Positions 28,962-38,019 of a stretch of 64,000 nucleotides of DNA are shown in pieces (position 1 is the first letter of the stretch; each line of letters opens with the position of its first letter). The DNA comes from Phyllobacterium zundukense (GTDB lineage Bacteria > Pseudomonadota > Alphaproteobacteria > Rhizobiales > Rhizobiaceae). The DNA is taken from contig NZ_CP104971.1 in the NCBI RefSeq assembly GCF_025452195.1, positions 310,001 to 374,000 on the forward strand, in the 5' to 3' direction. Under the pieces are notes generated by a model, which saw only the letters and a program-made list of their open reading frames with translations, had not been told where the DNA came from and made no database searches. Both the position numbers and the translations under genes were made by a program.

Positions 28962-29052
28962 AGTAAGCACGACAGCAGACTACAGCTCCCGCTTTTGTCC
29001 AAGCCGGGATAAACTTGTATTTCGGAAAAACTCTTCAGAAAGCTGCAAAAGG

Positions 29053-29913
29053 ATGTTCGAGGGCTTTGATTTGGAGACCATAGAGTTACCTGAAGCGAAC
29101 CTGCGCGTCCGCCATGGCGGCTCCGGACCTCCTGTCCTGCTGTTGCATGGCCACCCCCGCACCCATGTCACCTGGCACCGTGTAGCACCGCTGTTGGCGA
29201 AGACCCACACAGTGGTTTGTCCTGATTTGCGCGGCTTCGGCCAATCCTCCAAACCCGCAGATACGCCTGACCATTCGGGTTCATCCAAGCGCGCCAAGGC
29301 ACGGGACTGCGTGGCACTGATGCGCAAATTGGGTTTCGACCGTTTTGCCGTCGCGGGCCATGACCGCGGGAGCTACACCGCTTTTCGCACCGCCATGGAT
29401 CATCCGAATTCAGTCTCCCATCTTGCCATACTGGACGGTGTGCCGATCATCGAGGCACTGGAGCGTTGCGACAGCCGCTTTGCCACAGCTTGGTGGCATT
29501 GGTTTTTCTTCGCCCAGCCCGAAAAGCCCGAGCGCGCTATCCTTGCTGATCCGGAGGCGTGGTATGGAGGCTCGGCGGAACAAATGGGGGCGGAAGCCTA
29601 TGCCGATTATCGGGCGGCTATCCACGACCCTGCCACGGTTCATACAATGATCGAGGATTATCGGGCTGGCCTCGGCATCGACCGAGAGCATGATGAAGCG
29701 GACCGACTGGCGGGGCGTCGTATCGCGTGTCCAACGCTTGTCTTGTGGTCGCTGCAAGATGACCTTGAACAGCTCTATGGCAATGTTCTTGATGTCTGGC
29801 GGCCATGGACGACTACCTTGCGTGGACGTGGGATTGATTGCGGACACCACATGGCGGAGGAAGCTCCAGAAGAACTCGCGCGTGAACTCCTGGGATTTCT
29901 GGCAAAGACGTAG
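29053..29913 (+). CDS. Haloacetate (fluoroacetate) dehalogenase-like alpha/beta hydrolase
   Basis: 286 aa from the ATG at 29053 (MFEGFDLETIELPEANLRVR); an upstream TTG at 28942 is unlikely. Motifs of the DehH1 group: HGHPRTHVTWHRVAP, PDLRGFGQSSKP, nucleophile Asp104 in VAGHDRGSYTAFR, and the late His in DCGHHMAEEAPEELA. The nucleophilic Asp in place of Ser separates this group from esterases. The tryptophan-rich WWHWFFFAQPEKPE loop corresponds to the halide pocket. By family it hydrolyses haloacetates to glycolate and halide. Specificity for fluoride over chloride cannot be read from sequence. Confidence 0.78.
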   Translation: MFEGFDLETIELPEANLRVRHGGSGPPVLLLHGHPRTHVTWHRVAPLLAKTHTVVCPDLRGFGQSSKPADTPDHSGSSKRAKARDCVALMRKLGFDRFAVAGHDRGSYTAFRTAMDHPNSVSHLAILDGVPIIEALERCDSRFATAWWHWFFFAQPEKPERAILADPEAWYGGSAEQMGAEAYADYRAAIHDPATVHTMIEDYRAGLGIDREHDEADRLAGRRIACPTLVLWSLQDDLEQLYGNVLDVWRPWTTTLRGRGIDCGHHMAEEAPEELARELLGFLAKT

Positions 29914-30035
29914 GTCTCTGCAACATATGCTTATCGATATCCTGCTGACTTCTCGCTCAGCAGCCACTGAGTTAGATGACATTGCGCGGCTCCGTCGCAA
30001 TCACACGCAAGGATGACCAATATATCCGGGAGTCG

Positions 30036-30431
30036 TCAGGAAATACCCGAAATGGCAACGCCATTCGGAGAGAGAAGACGTGTAAGCATAGCGACGAGGT
30101 CGTCATTGCTGAACGGTTTTCTAAGAACAGCTTGGCCGTTGTAGCCGTCCCAAACATCGTGAATGCTGTTGCCGGTGGAAAAGACAAACGGAACGTCACG
30201 CGCGGCGAGTGCGTCGGCGACAGCGCGGCTGTTCTTGCCATTGAGGTTCATATCCAGCATGGCGGCGTCGAATACCTGCCCATTAATCAGGGCAATGGCC
30301 TGATTAATGGTGGCGGCCGAGGTCACGGACTCGCATCCGAGGTCGGCCAGCATGTCTTCAATCATCATAAGGATCAGCATCTCATCCTCGATCACGAGGA
30401 CGCGGCGGCCAGAAAGCAATTTATCCTCCAC
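30036..30431 (-). CDS. Single-domain response regulator
   Basis: 131 aa with a GTG start at 30431 (MEDKLLSGRRVLVIEDEMLI). Receiver fold: acidic pair ED after VLVI, phospho-acceptor Asp in AAMLDMNLNG (about residue 60), Thr in VFSTGNS and Lys in AVLRKPFSND. No output domain. Its start overlaps the kinase stop by 11 bp, so both are translated together. It is likely the phosphorylation partner of that kinase, in the style of CheY-like or general stress phosphorelays of Alphaproteobacteria. Confidence 0.85.
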   Translation of the reverse strand: MEDKLLSGRRVLVIEDEMLILMMIEDMLADLGCESVTSAATINQAIALINGQVFDAAMLDMNLNGKNSRAVADALAARDVPFVFSTGNSIHDVWDGYNGQAVLRKPFSNDDLVAMLTRLLSPNGVAISGIS

Positions 30432-31476
30432 GAGTAACCTGGGGCGCGGGAATGTTGATCGTGCAGACCACGCCGTCTGGCCGATAGTCGAGGTGAACCG
30501 TGCCTTCCAGCTCCTGGGCTAGGCCGTTCTTGATCATGCGCGAGCCGAAGCCTTTATGTGACGGTGTTACGACAGGCGGACCGTCCTTCTCCTGCCAGAT
30601 CAGGATCAGCCGGCCGCCCTGCGGAGCCGGCTCGATCTTCCAATCGATCAGCACTGAACCAGTGCTATTTGAAAACGCACCATACTTCACCGCATTAGTC
30701 GCAAGCTCGTTGAACGCAATACCAAGGGCCAAGGCTGCTTTTGGCGGGAAAAGGATGTTCTCGCCGCTAATGACGATGCGCTGTGCCCGACCGCCCGTGA
30801 CCGCGAATGGTTCCAAGGCATCGTTGACCACATCGAGCAAGCCCGCATTTTCCCAATTCTTGCGAGTCAACAAGTCATGCGACCGGGATAGCGCCGATAG
30901 ACGCGACTCGATAGCGTCTCTAATTGCCTTGGGATCAGACGTTGCCCGCAATACCTGCCAGACAATCGATTGCACCGTCGACAGGGTGTTCTTGACGCGA
31001 TGGTTGAGTTCATCGATGAGCCTCCTGGAGTGAGCTTCCTCCTTCCTGTGTTTGGTGAGATCAGCGAAGGAGGCAAAATGCTGAACAATGTCCCCGCGTT
31101 CATCCCTAACCGGGCTAATGAAAATTGCTGCCCAGAACTCGCTGCCGTCCTTGCGGCGGTAGCGAATTTCCGATCCGCCTGCCGAATTGCCCTCAAATTC
31201 GGATGCAATCGTTGCCAGCGATCTCGCATCGGAGGCGTGTGCCGTCAGAAAGTTGAAACTTTGACCGAGCACTTCGTCGCGATCGTACTCAGTCAGAGAA
31301 AGAAAGCTGTCATTGGCAAAAATTATCGGATTGCCGGGTTCCTTCGCGTTCGTAAACACCATCGCCATTCGCGTCGTCTCGGCGGCAACGACGAATGGAC
31401 CAAGGTCGTCATGAACACGCTCAACCTCGGCTTCAGCGTCCTTCTGTTCTTCGGACTTGATTGTTATTGACGGCAT
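30421..31476 (-). CDS. PAS/LOV-like HWE-type sensor histidine kinase
   Basis: 351 aa from the ATG at 31476 (MPSITIKSEEQ); a GTG at 31533 would add 19 residues. A PAS domain at about 30-145 has the LOV layout (FANDSFLSLTEYDRDEVLGQ, RYRRKDGSEFWAAIFISPV). The photoactive Cys of the LOV motif GxNCRFL is replaced: residues 71-77 read GQSFNFL, so Phe74 stands at the Cys position. The kinase part has His159 in DELNHRVKNTLSTVQSI and an N-box ELATNAVKYGAFS, typical for the HWE/HisKA_2 group common in rhizobia and Brucella. It probably signals to the overlapping receiver gene; light sensing is doubtful. Confidence 0.85.
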   Translation of the reverse strand: MPSITIKSEEQKDAEAEVERVHDDLGPFVVAAETTRMAMVFTNAKEPGNPIIFANDSFLSLTEYDRDEVLGQSFNFLTAHASDARSLATIASEFEGNSAGGSEIRYRRKDGSEFWAAIFISPVRDERGDIVQHFASFADLTKHRKEEAHSRRLIDELNHRVKNTLSTVQSIVWQVLRATSDPKAIRDAIESRLSALSRSHDLLTRKNWENAGLLDVVNDALEPFAVTGGRAQRIVISGENILFPPKAALALGIAFNELATNAVKYGAFSNSTGSVLIDWKIEPAPQGGRLILIWQEKDGPPVVTPSHKGFGSRMIKNGLAQELEGTVHLDYRPDGVVCTINIPAPQVTRGG

Positions 31477-31853
31477 GTCAAAGCTCGATCTTGTTGGCCA
31501 ACCCACGCCGGGATGTGATGTATAGCGAGACACCTTCTTTGCAGGAAACCAAACACGTTTCGGTGGGCAAGATCACTCTCTGATACTAATAGAAACGGAA
31601 ATATCATTGCCCATCCTAGCATTAAAATTAGCTTGTCATGCATTTGTTCACTCATACGATGTCCTTTTTTGGCCAAAGGCAGAGTCCCGAAGGCAATGTC
31701 TACTGCTCGTCCGCGGAGTCGTAGAATGTGGGTGACCGAGGAAGCTGAATCACTTGGTCTTGCGCGCGCCAATGGAACTTAAATCGGTTTAGCGCGTTGT
31801 GCAGTACCGTCCGAAAGATTTTTTGGCGGTCGAGAAGATCACAAGAGGATGAT

Positions 31854-31940
31854 ATGGATATCACCACAATTCTCATAGTCGTTTTGATAGTTCTTTTATT
31901 GGGTGGAGGCGGCTTCTACGGTCGCGGGCGTTGGTACTAA
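31854..31940 (+). CDS. DUF3309-like 28-aa membrane peptide
   Basis: ATG at 31854 with AGAGGA upstream. The peptide starts MDITTILIVVLIVLLLGGGG and ends FYGRGRWY. The pattern of one helix, a Gly run and YGRGRWY is that of the short DUF3309 family, which is widespread in Proteobacteria and of unknown role. Confidence 0.75.
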   Translation: MDITTILIVVLIVLLLGGGGFYGRGRWY

Positions 31941-32537
31941 GAAACACCATAGCGCTTCAGTGTTAAAACTGATCCAAATCTTGGATCGGGCGTTGCAATT
32001 TAGATGGCCTTCATCAGTCGCAGAAGTGCTATCATTTGAGGGAGAGTTCGCCATTTGAATGCTATGTAAGATGCCGTCTCGTTGCCGTGGAACCTGCCTT
32101 TGAATGCGGCCTGTCCTTCAAGATTACAAAACCTCGCATTTATTCGTTTCGAAGAGAAGGATCCGCGGAAGAGGTTCTTCCAAATTTTGCGCTCCGCAAA
32201 GCCGCTTTCGGTAATGTTCGCAAAGGGGGAAAGTCCGAATGTCATTACCGAATGACCTTCTTCCCTAAATCGATCCGCAGCAAACTTCGTCAGTCCAATT
32301 TCTGCGTGCGGTGTAGGTCAACCTTTGCTCCGATAATCCGGCCTTCGGCGATCATGGTTATGAGGACCGGATACGCGCGCGAATTTAATCCAAAGCGGAA
32401 TCAGGCCGCATCAGCAATTTGGCTTGAACGCCTTGTATCCGAATTAGTCCCGTTGGTCTCCTGGTAGCGAGAGCCTGCCTCGTCAACCATCCCACGATTC
32501 TTTATGGTTCACCGCGCCACTTCTCTAAATCAAGAGC
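31941..32537. other. Intergenic stretch
   Basis: About 600 bases with only unsupported open frames on either strand (for example 32036-32467). Nothing recognisable. Confidence 0.35.
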
Positions 32538-33626
32538 TCAGGCAGGATCCGTCGGAGGCGACGTGGGATGTCGTCGTTCCTCTACCTCGGCGGCCGTCCA
32601 CTCAAGGAAGAGGCTGTAGGCGACCGCAAGCAGTGCCGGGCCGAGGAATATGCCGATGAGGCCAAAGGCGAGAACCCCACCAAGCAACCCGAACAGACCG
32701 AGCAACACGGGCAGATTGTTGGCCTTACCGAGGACATAAGGCCTGAGGACATTGTCGATGCTACTGACAAGCAGCAAACCCCATGCCGCAACGAATGCGC
32801 CCCACCAAACCATTCCCTGCATAATGAGCCATAGCGCCACCGCGCCCCACACAAGCGGGGGGCCGACCGGGACAAATGACATAACGAACGTGAGGAAACC
32901 AAGCACTAGCGCCTGAGGAACACCGGCGATCCAGAAACCGATACCAGCCAAGAGGGCTTGCGCGAGTGCCGTGCCGATCAAGCCGTAAACGACACCTTTC
33001 ACGGTCGCTCCCACCACCATGAGCAACTGCTGGCCGCGTGAGCCCGCAAATCGTTCGCTGATTTCGCGCATATAGGCCGTCATCCGTCGGCCGTGGAGAT
33101 AGAAGAAAAAGGCGGTGAATACACTTAACACGAGTTCAAGAAGGCCAACCCCGAATACCGTGCCGCCAGTTACGGCGATATCGGTGACGGGGCCGACCAA
33201 CTTCTTGAGCTCAACGATGAAGGCGGGAGCGTCGTGAGCCAGGCTCTGCCAATAGACAGCCAAGCTCTCCCCAACCACCGGCACCCCCTCGACCCAACCC
33301 GGTGGCGCCGGAGGACCTTGCTCTAGAATGCGGATCGTCCCCGTGATCAGGTTACCTACGCTGTCTGCCAGAGCCGCTACCATTACGGCAAACGGTGCGA
33401 CCAGAACGAGGACCACCAGCAATGTCATCATAGCGGCCGCCAGTGCTTTGTAGCCGCCGACCGCCCGCTCGCACTTCCTGTAGATGGGCCATGTTGAGAA
33501 ACATATGACCGCTGCCCACAGGATGGCCGACAGGAAGGGCCAAAGCACAACAGCGCAGCCGATCGCCAGCAAAAGAAGCGCACCGACCCCCAAAACCTGT
33601 TCGAGGGGCTTGCCGAGAGGTATCAC
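32538..33626 (-). CDS. AI-2E family (PerM/YdiK-like) membrane protein
   Basis: 362 aa with a GTG start at 33626 (MIPLGKPLEQVLGVGALLLL). About eight membrane helices are seen with the family pattern: two N-terminal pairs, a periplasmic segment (GPPAPPGWVEGVPVVG), and the conserved VLGFLTFVMSFVPVGPPLVW and LRPYVLGKANNLPVLLGLFG regions. Members of this family export small molecules or exchange ions (one subgroup is linked to the AI-2 signal, another to Na+(Li+)/H+ exchange). Stand-alone gene; the substrate is not predictable. Confidence 0.82.
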   Translation of the reverse strand: MIPLGKPLEQVLGVGALLLLAIGCAVVLWPFLSAILWAAVICFSTWPIYRKCERAVGGYKALAAAMMTLLVVLVLVAPFAVMVAALADSVGNLITGTIRILEQGPPAPPGWVEGVPVVGESLAVYWQSLAHDAPAFIVELKKLVGPVTDIAVTGGTVFGVGLLELVLSVFTAFFFYLHGRRMTAYMREISERFAGSRGQQLLMVVGATVKGVVYGLIGTALAQALLAGIGFWIAGVPQALVLGFLTFVMSFVPVGPPLVWGAVALWLIMQGMVWWGAFVAAWGLLLVSSIDNVLRPYVLGKANNLPVLLGLFGLLGGVLAFGLIGIFLGPALLAVAYSLFLEWTAAEVEERRHPTSPPTDPA

Positions 33627-33731
33627 GACCCAACACTCCTCTTCTCGTCCGGCATTTTTCGGCCACCGAGCTTGAACCTACCAGCGGCCTTAGTAGGGGT
33701 ATTGTAGACAAATAGGCATCAAACAAAATGG

Positions 33732-33785
33732 GTTATTATCGGCATTTTCAAACGAAGGTTTGTTGGAAGCTTTCGATTTGAACAA
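33732..33785. repeat. Copy A of a dispersed about 54-bp repeat
   Basis: This segment (core ATTATCGGCATTTTCAAACG) resembles 40036-40090 (core ATTATCAGCATTTTCAGACG), with a one-base gap and scattered changes. Both copies lie in decayed regions. The origin is unknown. Confidence 0.4.
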
Positions 33786-33849
33786 TCGCTTGGGGAAGCC
33801 GCCGCCATCAGGTTCGCATTAGACTGATAGGAGCACTATTGCCAGGAAT

Positions 33850-33908
33850 TCAGAAGCGGTAGCGAATCCCGAACACATTGGCGCTGGAACCTTCACTCAT
33901 ATCGCCAA
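33850..33908 (-). pseudogene. Last strand of an outer-membrane beta-barrel protein
   Basis: The minus strand reads GDMSEGSSANVFGIRYRF and stops at 33850. A terminal aromatic residue with alternating pattern is the end signature of Omp25/Omp31-like barrels. Only about 18 codons remain, and they run into the Hsp20 remnant on the other strand. Confidence 0.45.
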
Positions 33909-33909
33909 A

Positions 33910-34014
33910 TATGCCGTTTACGCCTTCAAGAACGGACTTTTGACCGTGATATTGCCGAAAACCGAAAAAGCGCAGGCGAATGCCAAGCGCATCGCGATCC
34001 GCAGCGATAAGTGA
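33910..34014 (+). pseudogene. C-terminal end of an Hsp20 small heat-shock protein
   Basis: The frame reads YAVYAFKNGLLTVILPKTEK then AQANAKRIAIRSDK and stop. This is the conserved alpha-crystallin end (NGxLTVxLPK) plus tail. The rest of the gene is missing. Confidence 0.6.
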
Positions 34015-34244
34015 ATCTCAATTGTCGGCCTGGGGTGCATCCCTCGGGGTGCACACGGCAGGCACGCTCACCGGGGATGCCAATAACGTAGGAAAACATT
34101 GTGAACGCATGCCGACGGGTCCGCGGTGGGGCATGACATCGGCGTGCATGTTGCGGGTATGGGATCGTCACGCCCCTGACAGCGCTCAGCGGTAGCCTCT
34201 CGCGGGATACGTCATCGCGCCGCGAAGTCGAAATGTGCGAACGC

Positions 34245-35204
34245 TTATGCCAATGATTTGCGCTCGAGACCATGTCGAGCCTCGCCTGGCCGCTTCCCAT
34301 AACGAAGCTGAAACGCGCGGCTGAAGGCGCTCTCGGATAGGTAGCCGACCTCAGCCGCAATGTCGGCCAGAGGGCGGTCTGAACCTGCCAGCTTGCGTCT
34401 GGCAAGCTCGAGCCGGACCTCGGAGAAAAATGCCAGCGGCGCCACCTTCGCGGACTTTCGGAAGATACGAACGAGAGTGGCGCGGGAGGACTGTGCGACA
34501 CTTGCCAGTTCGTCGAGCGTCCAGGCTCGGCCTGGCGCCTCCAGCATGGCGACGACTGCCCGGCCGGCCTGCGGGTGACCGAGCAGGGCAAGCAGGCTGT
34601 CCGAAGCGCGCTCCGCCTCAATATGCGCCCGGACCACCATGACGAGAAGCGCACTCGCAAGATCCGAGGCAATGGCAGCCGCACCGGGACGGGCAGCGTC
34701 GAGCTCCTCCTTCACAAGCGCGATGATGCGTCGGATATGGAATGCGTCCTCCCGCTCGGCGGCAGCCACGACAACCGCTTCCGGAAGCGCCGAGAGGATG
34801 AGATTCTGGCCCGCATGATCGAATTTGAGACGGCCGCAAACGAGCTGCGCAGTCGTCTCGCCCTCAGTATTCGACTTCACAAGTATCGCGCCGTTCTCAC
34901 GACCCTTGATGCCGAAGGGTCCGGACGCTGCCGGCGAGGTGGTGACGCCATGCATGACATGAGCGCTGCCGCGCGGCAGCAGCGCGACGTCTCCGGTTCG
35001 GAGTTGGATCGAGCGCCCGGCCGTCGTGAGATGCATTACGCACGCCCCGTCGGTCACTATGTGAAACGGAGCCCAGGCGTCGCGCTCCGGCGGATGGGGC
35101 GATGCCCACTGGGCGCCAAAGTGGCAAACATACTGGAGTTCCGGCCGCACCCGCAGCAATGGTGCCAAGCCGCTCAGAGCGTCCGATGAAGTGTTCTGAC
35201 TCAT
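34245..35204 (-). CDS. AraC-family regulator with cupin-like N-terminus
   Basis: 319 aa, ATG at 35204. Residues about 15-190 form the AraC_binding_6/cupin-like sensor (APFHIVTDGACVMHLTTAGR, DVALLPRGSAHVMHG). The C-terminal double helix-turn-helix has TLDELASVAQSSRATLVRIF and RPLADIAAEVGYLSESAFSR. It is divergent from an alpha/beta hydrolase and a metallo-beta-lactamase-fold gene across a 140-bp gap, the classic arrangement for local control of those two genes. The inducer is unknown. Confidence 0.88.
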   Translation of the reverse strand: MSQNTSSDALSGLAPLLRVRPELQYVCHFGAQWASPHPPERDAWAPFHIVTDGACVMHLTTAGRSIQLRTGDVALLPRGSAHVMHGVTTSPAASGPFGIKGRENGAILVKSNTEGETTAQLVCGRLKFDHAGQNLILSALPEAVVVAAAEREDAFHIRRIIALVKEELDAARPGAAAIASDLASALLVMVVRAHIEAERASDSLLALLGHPQAGRAVVAMLEAPGRAWTLDELASVAQSSRATLVRIFRKSAKVAPLAFFSEVRLELARRKLAGSDRPLADIAAEVGYLSESAFSRAFQLRYGKRPGEARHGLERKSLA

Positions 35205-35344
35205 TTATGGGCTCCAAGCAGGTACAAAATGATCCGTCGTGACATGAAGCTGATCCTCCCGGGCATTCGCAAGAAGATCGACCAGTAATACCTTGTGACC
35301 GTGCAATCATGCACTGCAGCGACCGGATAACAAAGGGGAATGAC

Positions 35345-36175
35345 ATGCCGATGATCAAGGTTCAGGACGGTACCGAGATTTTCTACAAGGATTGGGGTTC
35401 GAAGGACGCGCAGCCGATCGTCTTCCACCACGGCTGGCCGCTCAGCGCAGACGACTGGGACAATCAGATGCTGTTCTTCTTCGAGAAGGGCTATCGCGTC
35501 ATCGCCCACGACCGCCGCGGCCATGGCCGCTCGACCCAAACGGCCTATGGCAATGAGATGGACACCTACGCGGCCGACGTCGTCGATCTGGCGAAGGCGT
35601 TGAACCTGAAGAACGCCATCCATGTCGGCCATTCGACTGGTGGCGGCGAGGTCGTGCATTACATCGCCCGCGCCGAACCTGGTCGCGTCGCCAAGGCGGT
35701 GATCGCCGCCGCCGTGCCGCCGGTGATGCTAAAATCGGACAAGAACCCGGGCGGCCTGCCGATCGAGGTATTCGACGGCCTGCGCGCAGCGCTCGCCGCC
35801 AACCGCGCCCAGTTCTACATCGACGTACCAAGTGGCCCGTTCTACGGCTTCAACCGCCCGGGCGCGAAGATCTCGCAGGGCCTCATCGACAACTGGTGGC
35901 GGCAGGGCATGATCGGCGGCGCCAAGGCGCATTACGACTGCATCAAGGCCTTCTCGGAAACAGACTTCACCGAAGACCTCAAGAAGATCGAGGTGCCGGT
36001 TCTCGTCATGCACGGCACCGACGATCAGATCGTGCCCTATGCCGATGCCGGCCCGCTCTCGACCAAGCTGCTCAAGAACGGCACGCTCAAGACCTATGAG
36101 GGCTATCCGCACGGGATGTTGACGACCCATCCCGAGGTCCTGAACGCCGACATTCTTGCTTTTATTCAGAGCTGA
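35345..36175 (+). CDS. Chloroperoxidase-like alpha/beta hydrolase (perhydrolase type)
   Basis: 276 aa from the ATG at 35345 ([20 protein letters not shown]), after AAAGGGG; frames further upstream are not needed. Family features: [26 protein letters not shown], nucleophile Ser97 in [11 protein letters not shown], Asp in [10 protein letters not shown] and His in [15 protein letters not shown]. Length and motifs match cofactor-free haloperoxidases, which are esterases with perhydrolase activity. It lies 67 bp before the metallo-beta-lactamase-fold gene and divergent from the AraC regulator. Confidence 0.88.
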   Translation: MPMIKVQDGTEIFYKDWGSKDAQPIVFHHGWPLSADDWDNQMLFFFEKGYRVIAHDRRGHGRSTQTAYGNEMDTYAADVVDLAKALNLKNAIHVGHSTGGGEVVHYIARAEPGRVAKAVIAAAVPPVMLKSDKNPGGLPIEVFDGLRAALAANRAQFYIDVPSGPFYGFNRPGAKISQGLIDNWWRQGMIGGAKAHYDCIKAFSETDFTEDLKKIEVPVLVMHGTDDQIVPYADAGPLSTKLLKNGTLKTYEGYPHGMLTTHPEVLNADILAFIQS

Positions 36176-36242
36176 TCACCGTTGCTGGGGGATGTCCGAA
36201 CGGGGGCGTCTTCGAGATCGATTCCATCATCAGGAGACCGTC

Positions 36243-37211
36243 ATGAACCGGACCCCCCATCATATGCTGACACGGCGTGGCTTCTGCCTGTGCTGCATCG
36301 CCGCCACCACGTTCGGAGTTTCAGGAGGATGGCTCACGCCGCGAGAAGCCTATGCCCAGGCGAAGAACATCGTCGACATGATCCGTGACCACGCGGCAAC
36401 CGACCCGGTCAAGGTGACGAGGCTGCGCCAGACCGTCAGCGTGCTTGAGGGCTCGGGCGGCAACATCGCCGTCCTCACAGGCTCCGACGGCAAGGTCATG
36501 ATCGATGCCGGCATCACGGCATCGAAGCCACGCGTTCTGGAGGCGCTCGCCAGTCTGGGCAAGGAGCCGATCACCCGGCTCATCAACACCCACTGGCACT
36601 TTGATCATACCGACGGCAATGAGTGGCTCCACGGCGAAGGAGCCGCGATCCTGGCCCACGCGAACACCCGGAAACACCTGCAATCGGCTCAGCGGGTCGA
36701 GGCCTGGGATTTCAACTTCCCGGCCGCTCCCTCCGGTGCGATCCCTAATGAGGTGTTTTCCGCGGACAGGACGCTGCAGGTCAACGGCTCGACACTTGAG
36801 CTGAAATGCTATACGCCCGCCCATACCGATAGCGACATCGCGGTCCGGTTCACCGAGGCGGACGTGCTGCATACCGGCGACACCTTTTGGAACGGGATCT
36901 ATCCCTTCATCGACTATTCGACCGGAGGCAGCATCGGCGGAATGATCGCTGCGGCGGAAGCGAATGTCGCAATGGCGGGTCGCGAGACGATCGTGATCCC
37001 CGGACACGGCCCGATCGGTGATCGGGCGGGGTTGCTGGCCTATCGCGACATGCTCGTCGCCACTCACGCGAACGTGTCGTCGTTGAAGGCGAAGGCCATG
37101 TCCCTGGAACAGGTGATCGCCGCCGGTCCGACCGCCGCCTTCGACGACAAATGGGGCAAGTTCGTCATCGACCCGGCCTTCTTCACGCGTCTTGTCTACG
37201 AAGGGGCCTGA
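36243..37211 (+). CDS. Exported metallo-beta-lactamase-fold hydrolase
   Basis: 322 aa, ATG at 36243 after AGGAG. The N-terminus has a twin-Arg signal (LTRRGFCLCCIAATTF) ending near AYAQ, so the folded metalloenzyme is probably exported by Tat. The metal motif THWHFDHTDGN gives His117, His119, Asp121 and His122; a second-shell His is in YTPAHTDSDIAVRF, then HTGDTFWNGIYPFIDYSTGG and IPGHGPIGD. The protein resembles the broad MBL group with lactonase/oxidase relatives rather than a classical carbapenemase. It is cotranscribed with the hydrolase at 35345. Confidence 0.85.
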   Translation: MNRTPHHMLTRRGFCLCCIAATTFGVSGGWLTPREAYAQAKNIVDMIRDHAATDPVKVTRLRQTVSVLEGSGGNIAVLTGSDGKVMIDAGITASKPRVLEALASLGKEPITRLINTHWHFDHTDGNEWLHGEGAAILAHANTRKHLQSAQRVEAWDFNFPAAPSGAIPNEVFSADRTLQVNGSTLELKCYTPAHTDSDIAVRFTEADVLHTGDTFWNGIYPFIDYSTGGSIGGMIAAAEANVAMAGRETIVIPGHGPIGDRAGLLAYRDMLVATHANVSSLKAKAMSLEQVIAAGPTAAFDDKWGKFVIDPAFFTRLVYEGA

Positions 37212-37345
37212 CGGACCCAATGTTCGCTCCGAGCTGCCAGATGCAGCTCAAGGATGGTTGGCCAGCCTTTGAGCGGCGCATTCAGCGGACTGAACCTCAT
37301 TCTTGACGCAGCCGACGGCCTCAAGGCAGCGTGACACTTCAAGAT

Positions 37346-37549
37346 CTACGCGACCGACTTACCCCTATTTGGCCTTCCTTGCGTGTTCGCAGCGTCTTTG
37401 GCCAATCGCAACGCGCGCAGACGCTCGCTCTTTGCATCGACAGCGCGTCTGCGTGCTTCGTATTCGCGCACTGCTTCAACGGCCTCGCTTGCGCGTTGCT
37501 CTTGCAGGATCCGCATCGGCGGGCGTTGAGCGGGACTTCTGGAATCCAT
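37346..37549 (-). CDS. Small basic protein of rhizobial type
   Basis: 67 aa from the ATG at 37549 (MDSRSPAQRPPMRILQEQRA), possibly from 37606. It is highly charged and helical (EAVREYEARRRAVDAKSERL then RALRLAKDAA). The SERLRALRLAKDA end occurs in many short hypothetical proteins of Rhizobiales. The ribosome site is weak, so the start is uncertain. Function unknown. Confidence 0.5.
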   Translation of the reverse strand: MDSRSPAQRPPMRILQEQRASEAVEAVREYEARRRAVDAKSERLRALRLAKDAANTQGRPNRGKSVA

Positions 37550-37743
37550 GTGAGCTTTGGTTCTCTCGGCGGCGCCGGACCGCCTTTGGCTGATGGCCCA
37601 TTTCACAGGTACAATATTTGGAATTTGCTCCTTGTAGATGACATTTCAGTGCGCCCGCTCCAGCTAGGAACTTGGTCCACGAAACGGCATCACCGCAATG
37701 ACGGGTGAATTCGCTTGCCGCCGCCGATGCATTTCGTCCAAAA

Positions 37744-37935
37744 CTATTTGGTTGAGCGAAAATAATGTTCGGCATGCTGGTAATAGTTTTCCGCCTCTAT
37801 CATGTTTCCGGCACGTTCTTCGTCGCGCGCACGGGAAAGATAGCGCTCGCGGCTCTGCTCCGTGTGTTGATCGCCGGGAGATCGCATGGCAGGAGACCGT
37901 ATGGTTTTTGTTGATCTATTTTCTTGTCTGTTCAT
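37744..37935 (-). CDS. DUF4167-like short protein
   Basis: 63 aa, ATG at 37935 with AAGGAA upstream (MNRQENRSTKTIRSPAMRSP). The C-terminal half RERYLSRARDEERAGNMIEA then ENYYQHAEHYFR matches the conserved core of DUF4167, where longer family members carry a basic disordered tail. This copy is a short form. Probably nucleic-acid-associated, but the role is unknown. Confidence 0.6.
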   Translation of the reverse strand: MNRQENRSTKTIRSPAMRSPGDQHTEQSRERYLSRARDEERAGNMIEAENYYQHAEHYFRSTK

Positions 37936-38019
37936 GTCATTTCCTTGAGCCGCGAACGACTTGCTCCATGGTTGCTGTGTTGAGCGCTGTCGCTCGGTAT
38001 CGGGAATTTTGAACGGCGA

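Noticed and set aside
32036..32467. 143-aa plus-strand open frame
   Set aside because: No motif, atypical composition and no ribosome site; treated as non-coding.
33926..34684. 252-aa minus-strand open frame next to the AraC gene
   Set aside because: It overlaps the AraC coding end in another frame and crosses the Hsp20 scrap; no domain is seen.
36321..37220. 299-aa minus-strand open frame over the metallo-beta-lactamase-fold gene
   Set aside because: Antisense shadow; the plus strand carries a signal peptide, metal motif and ribosome site.
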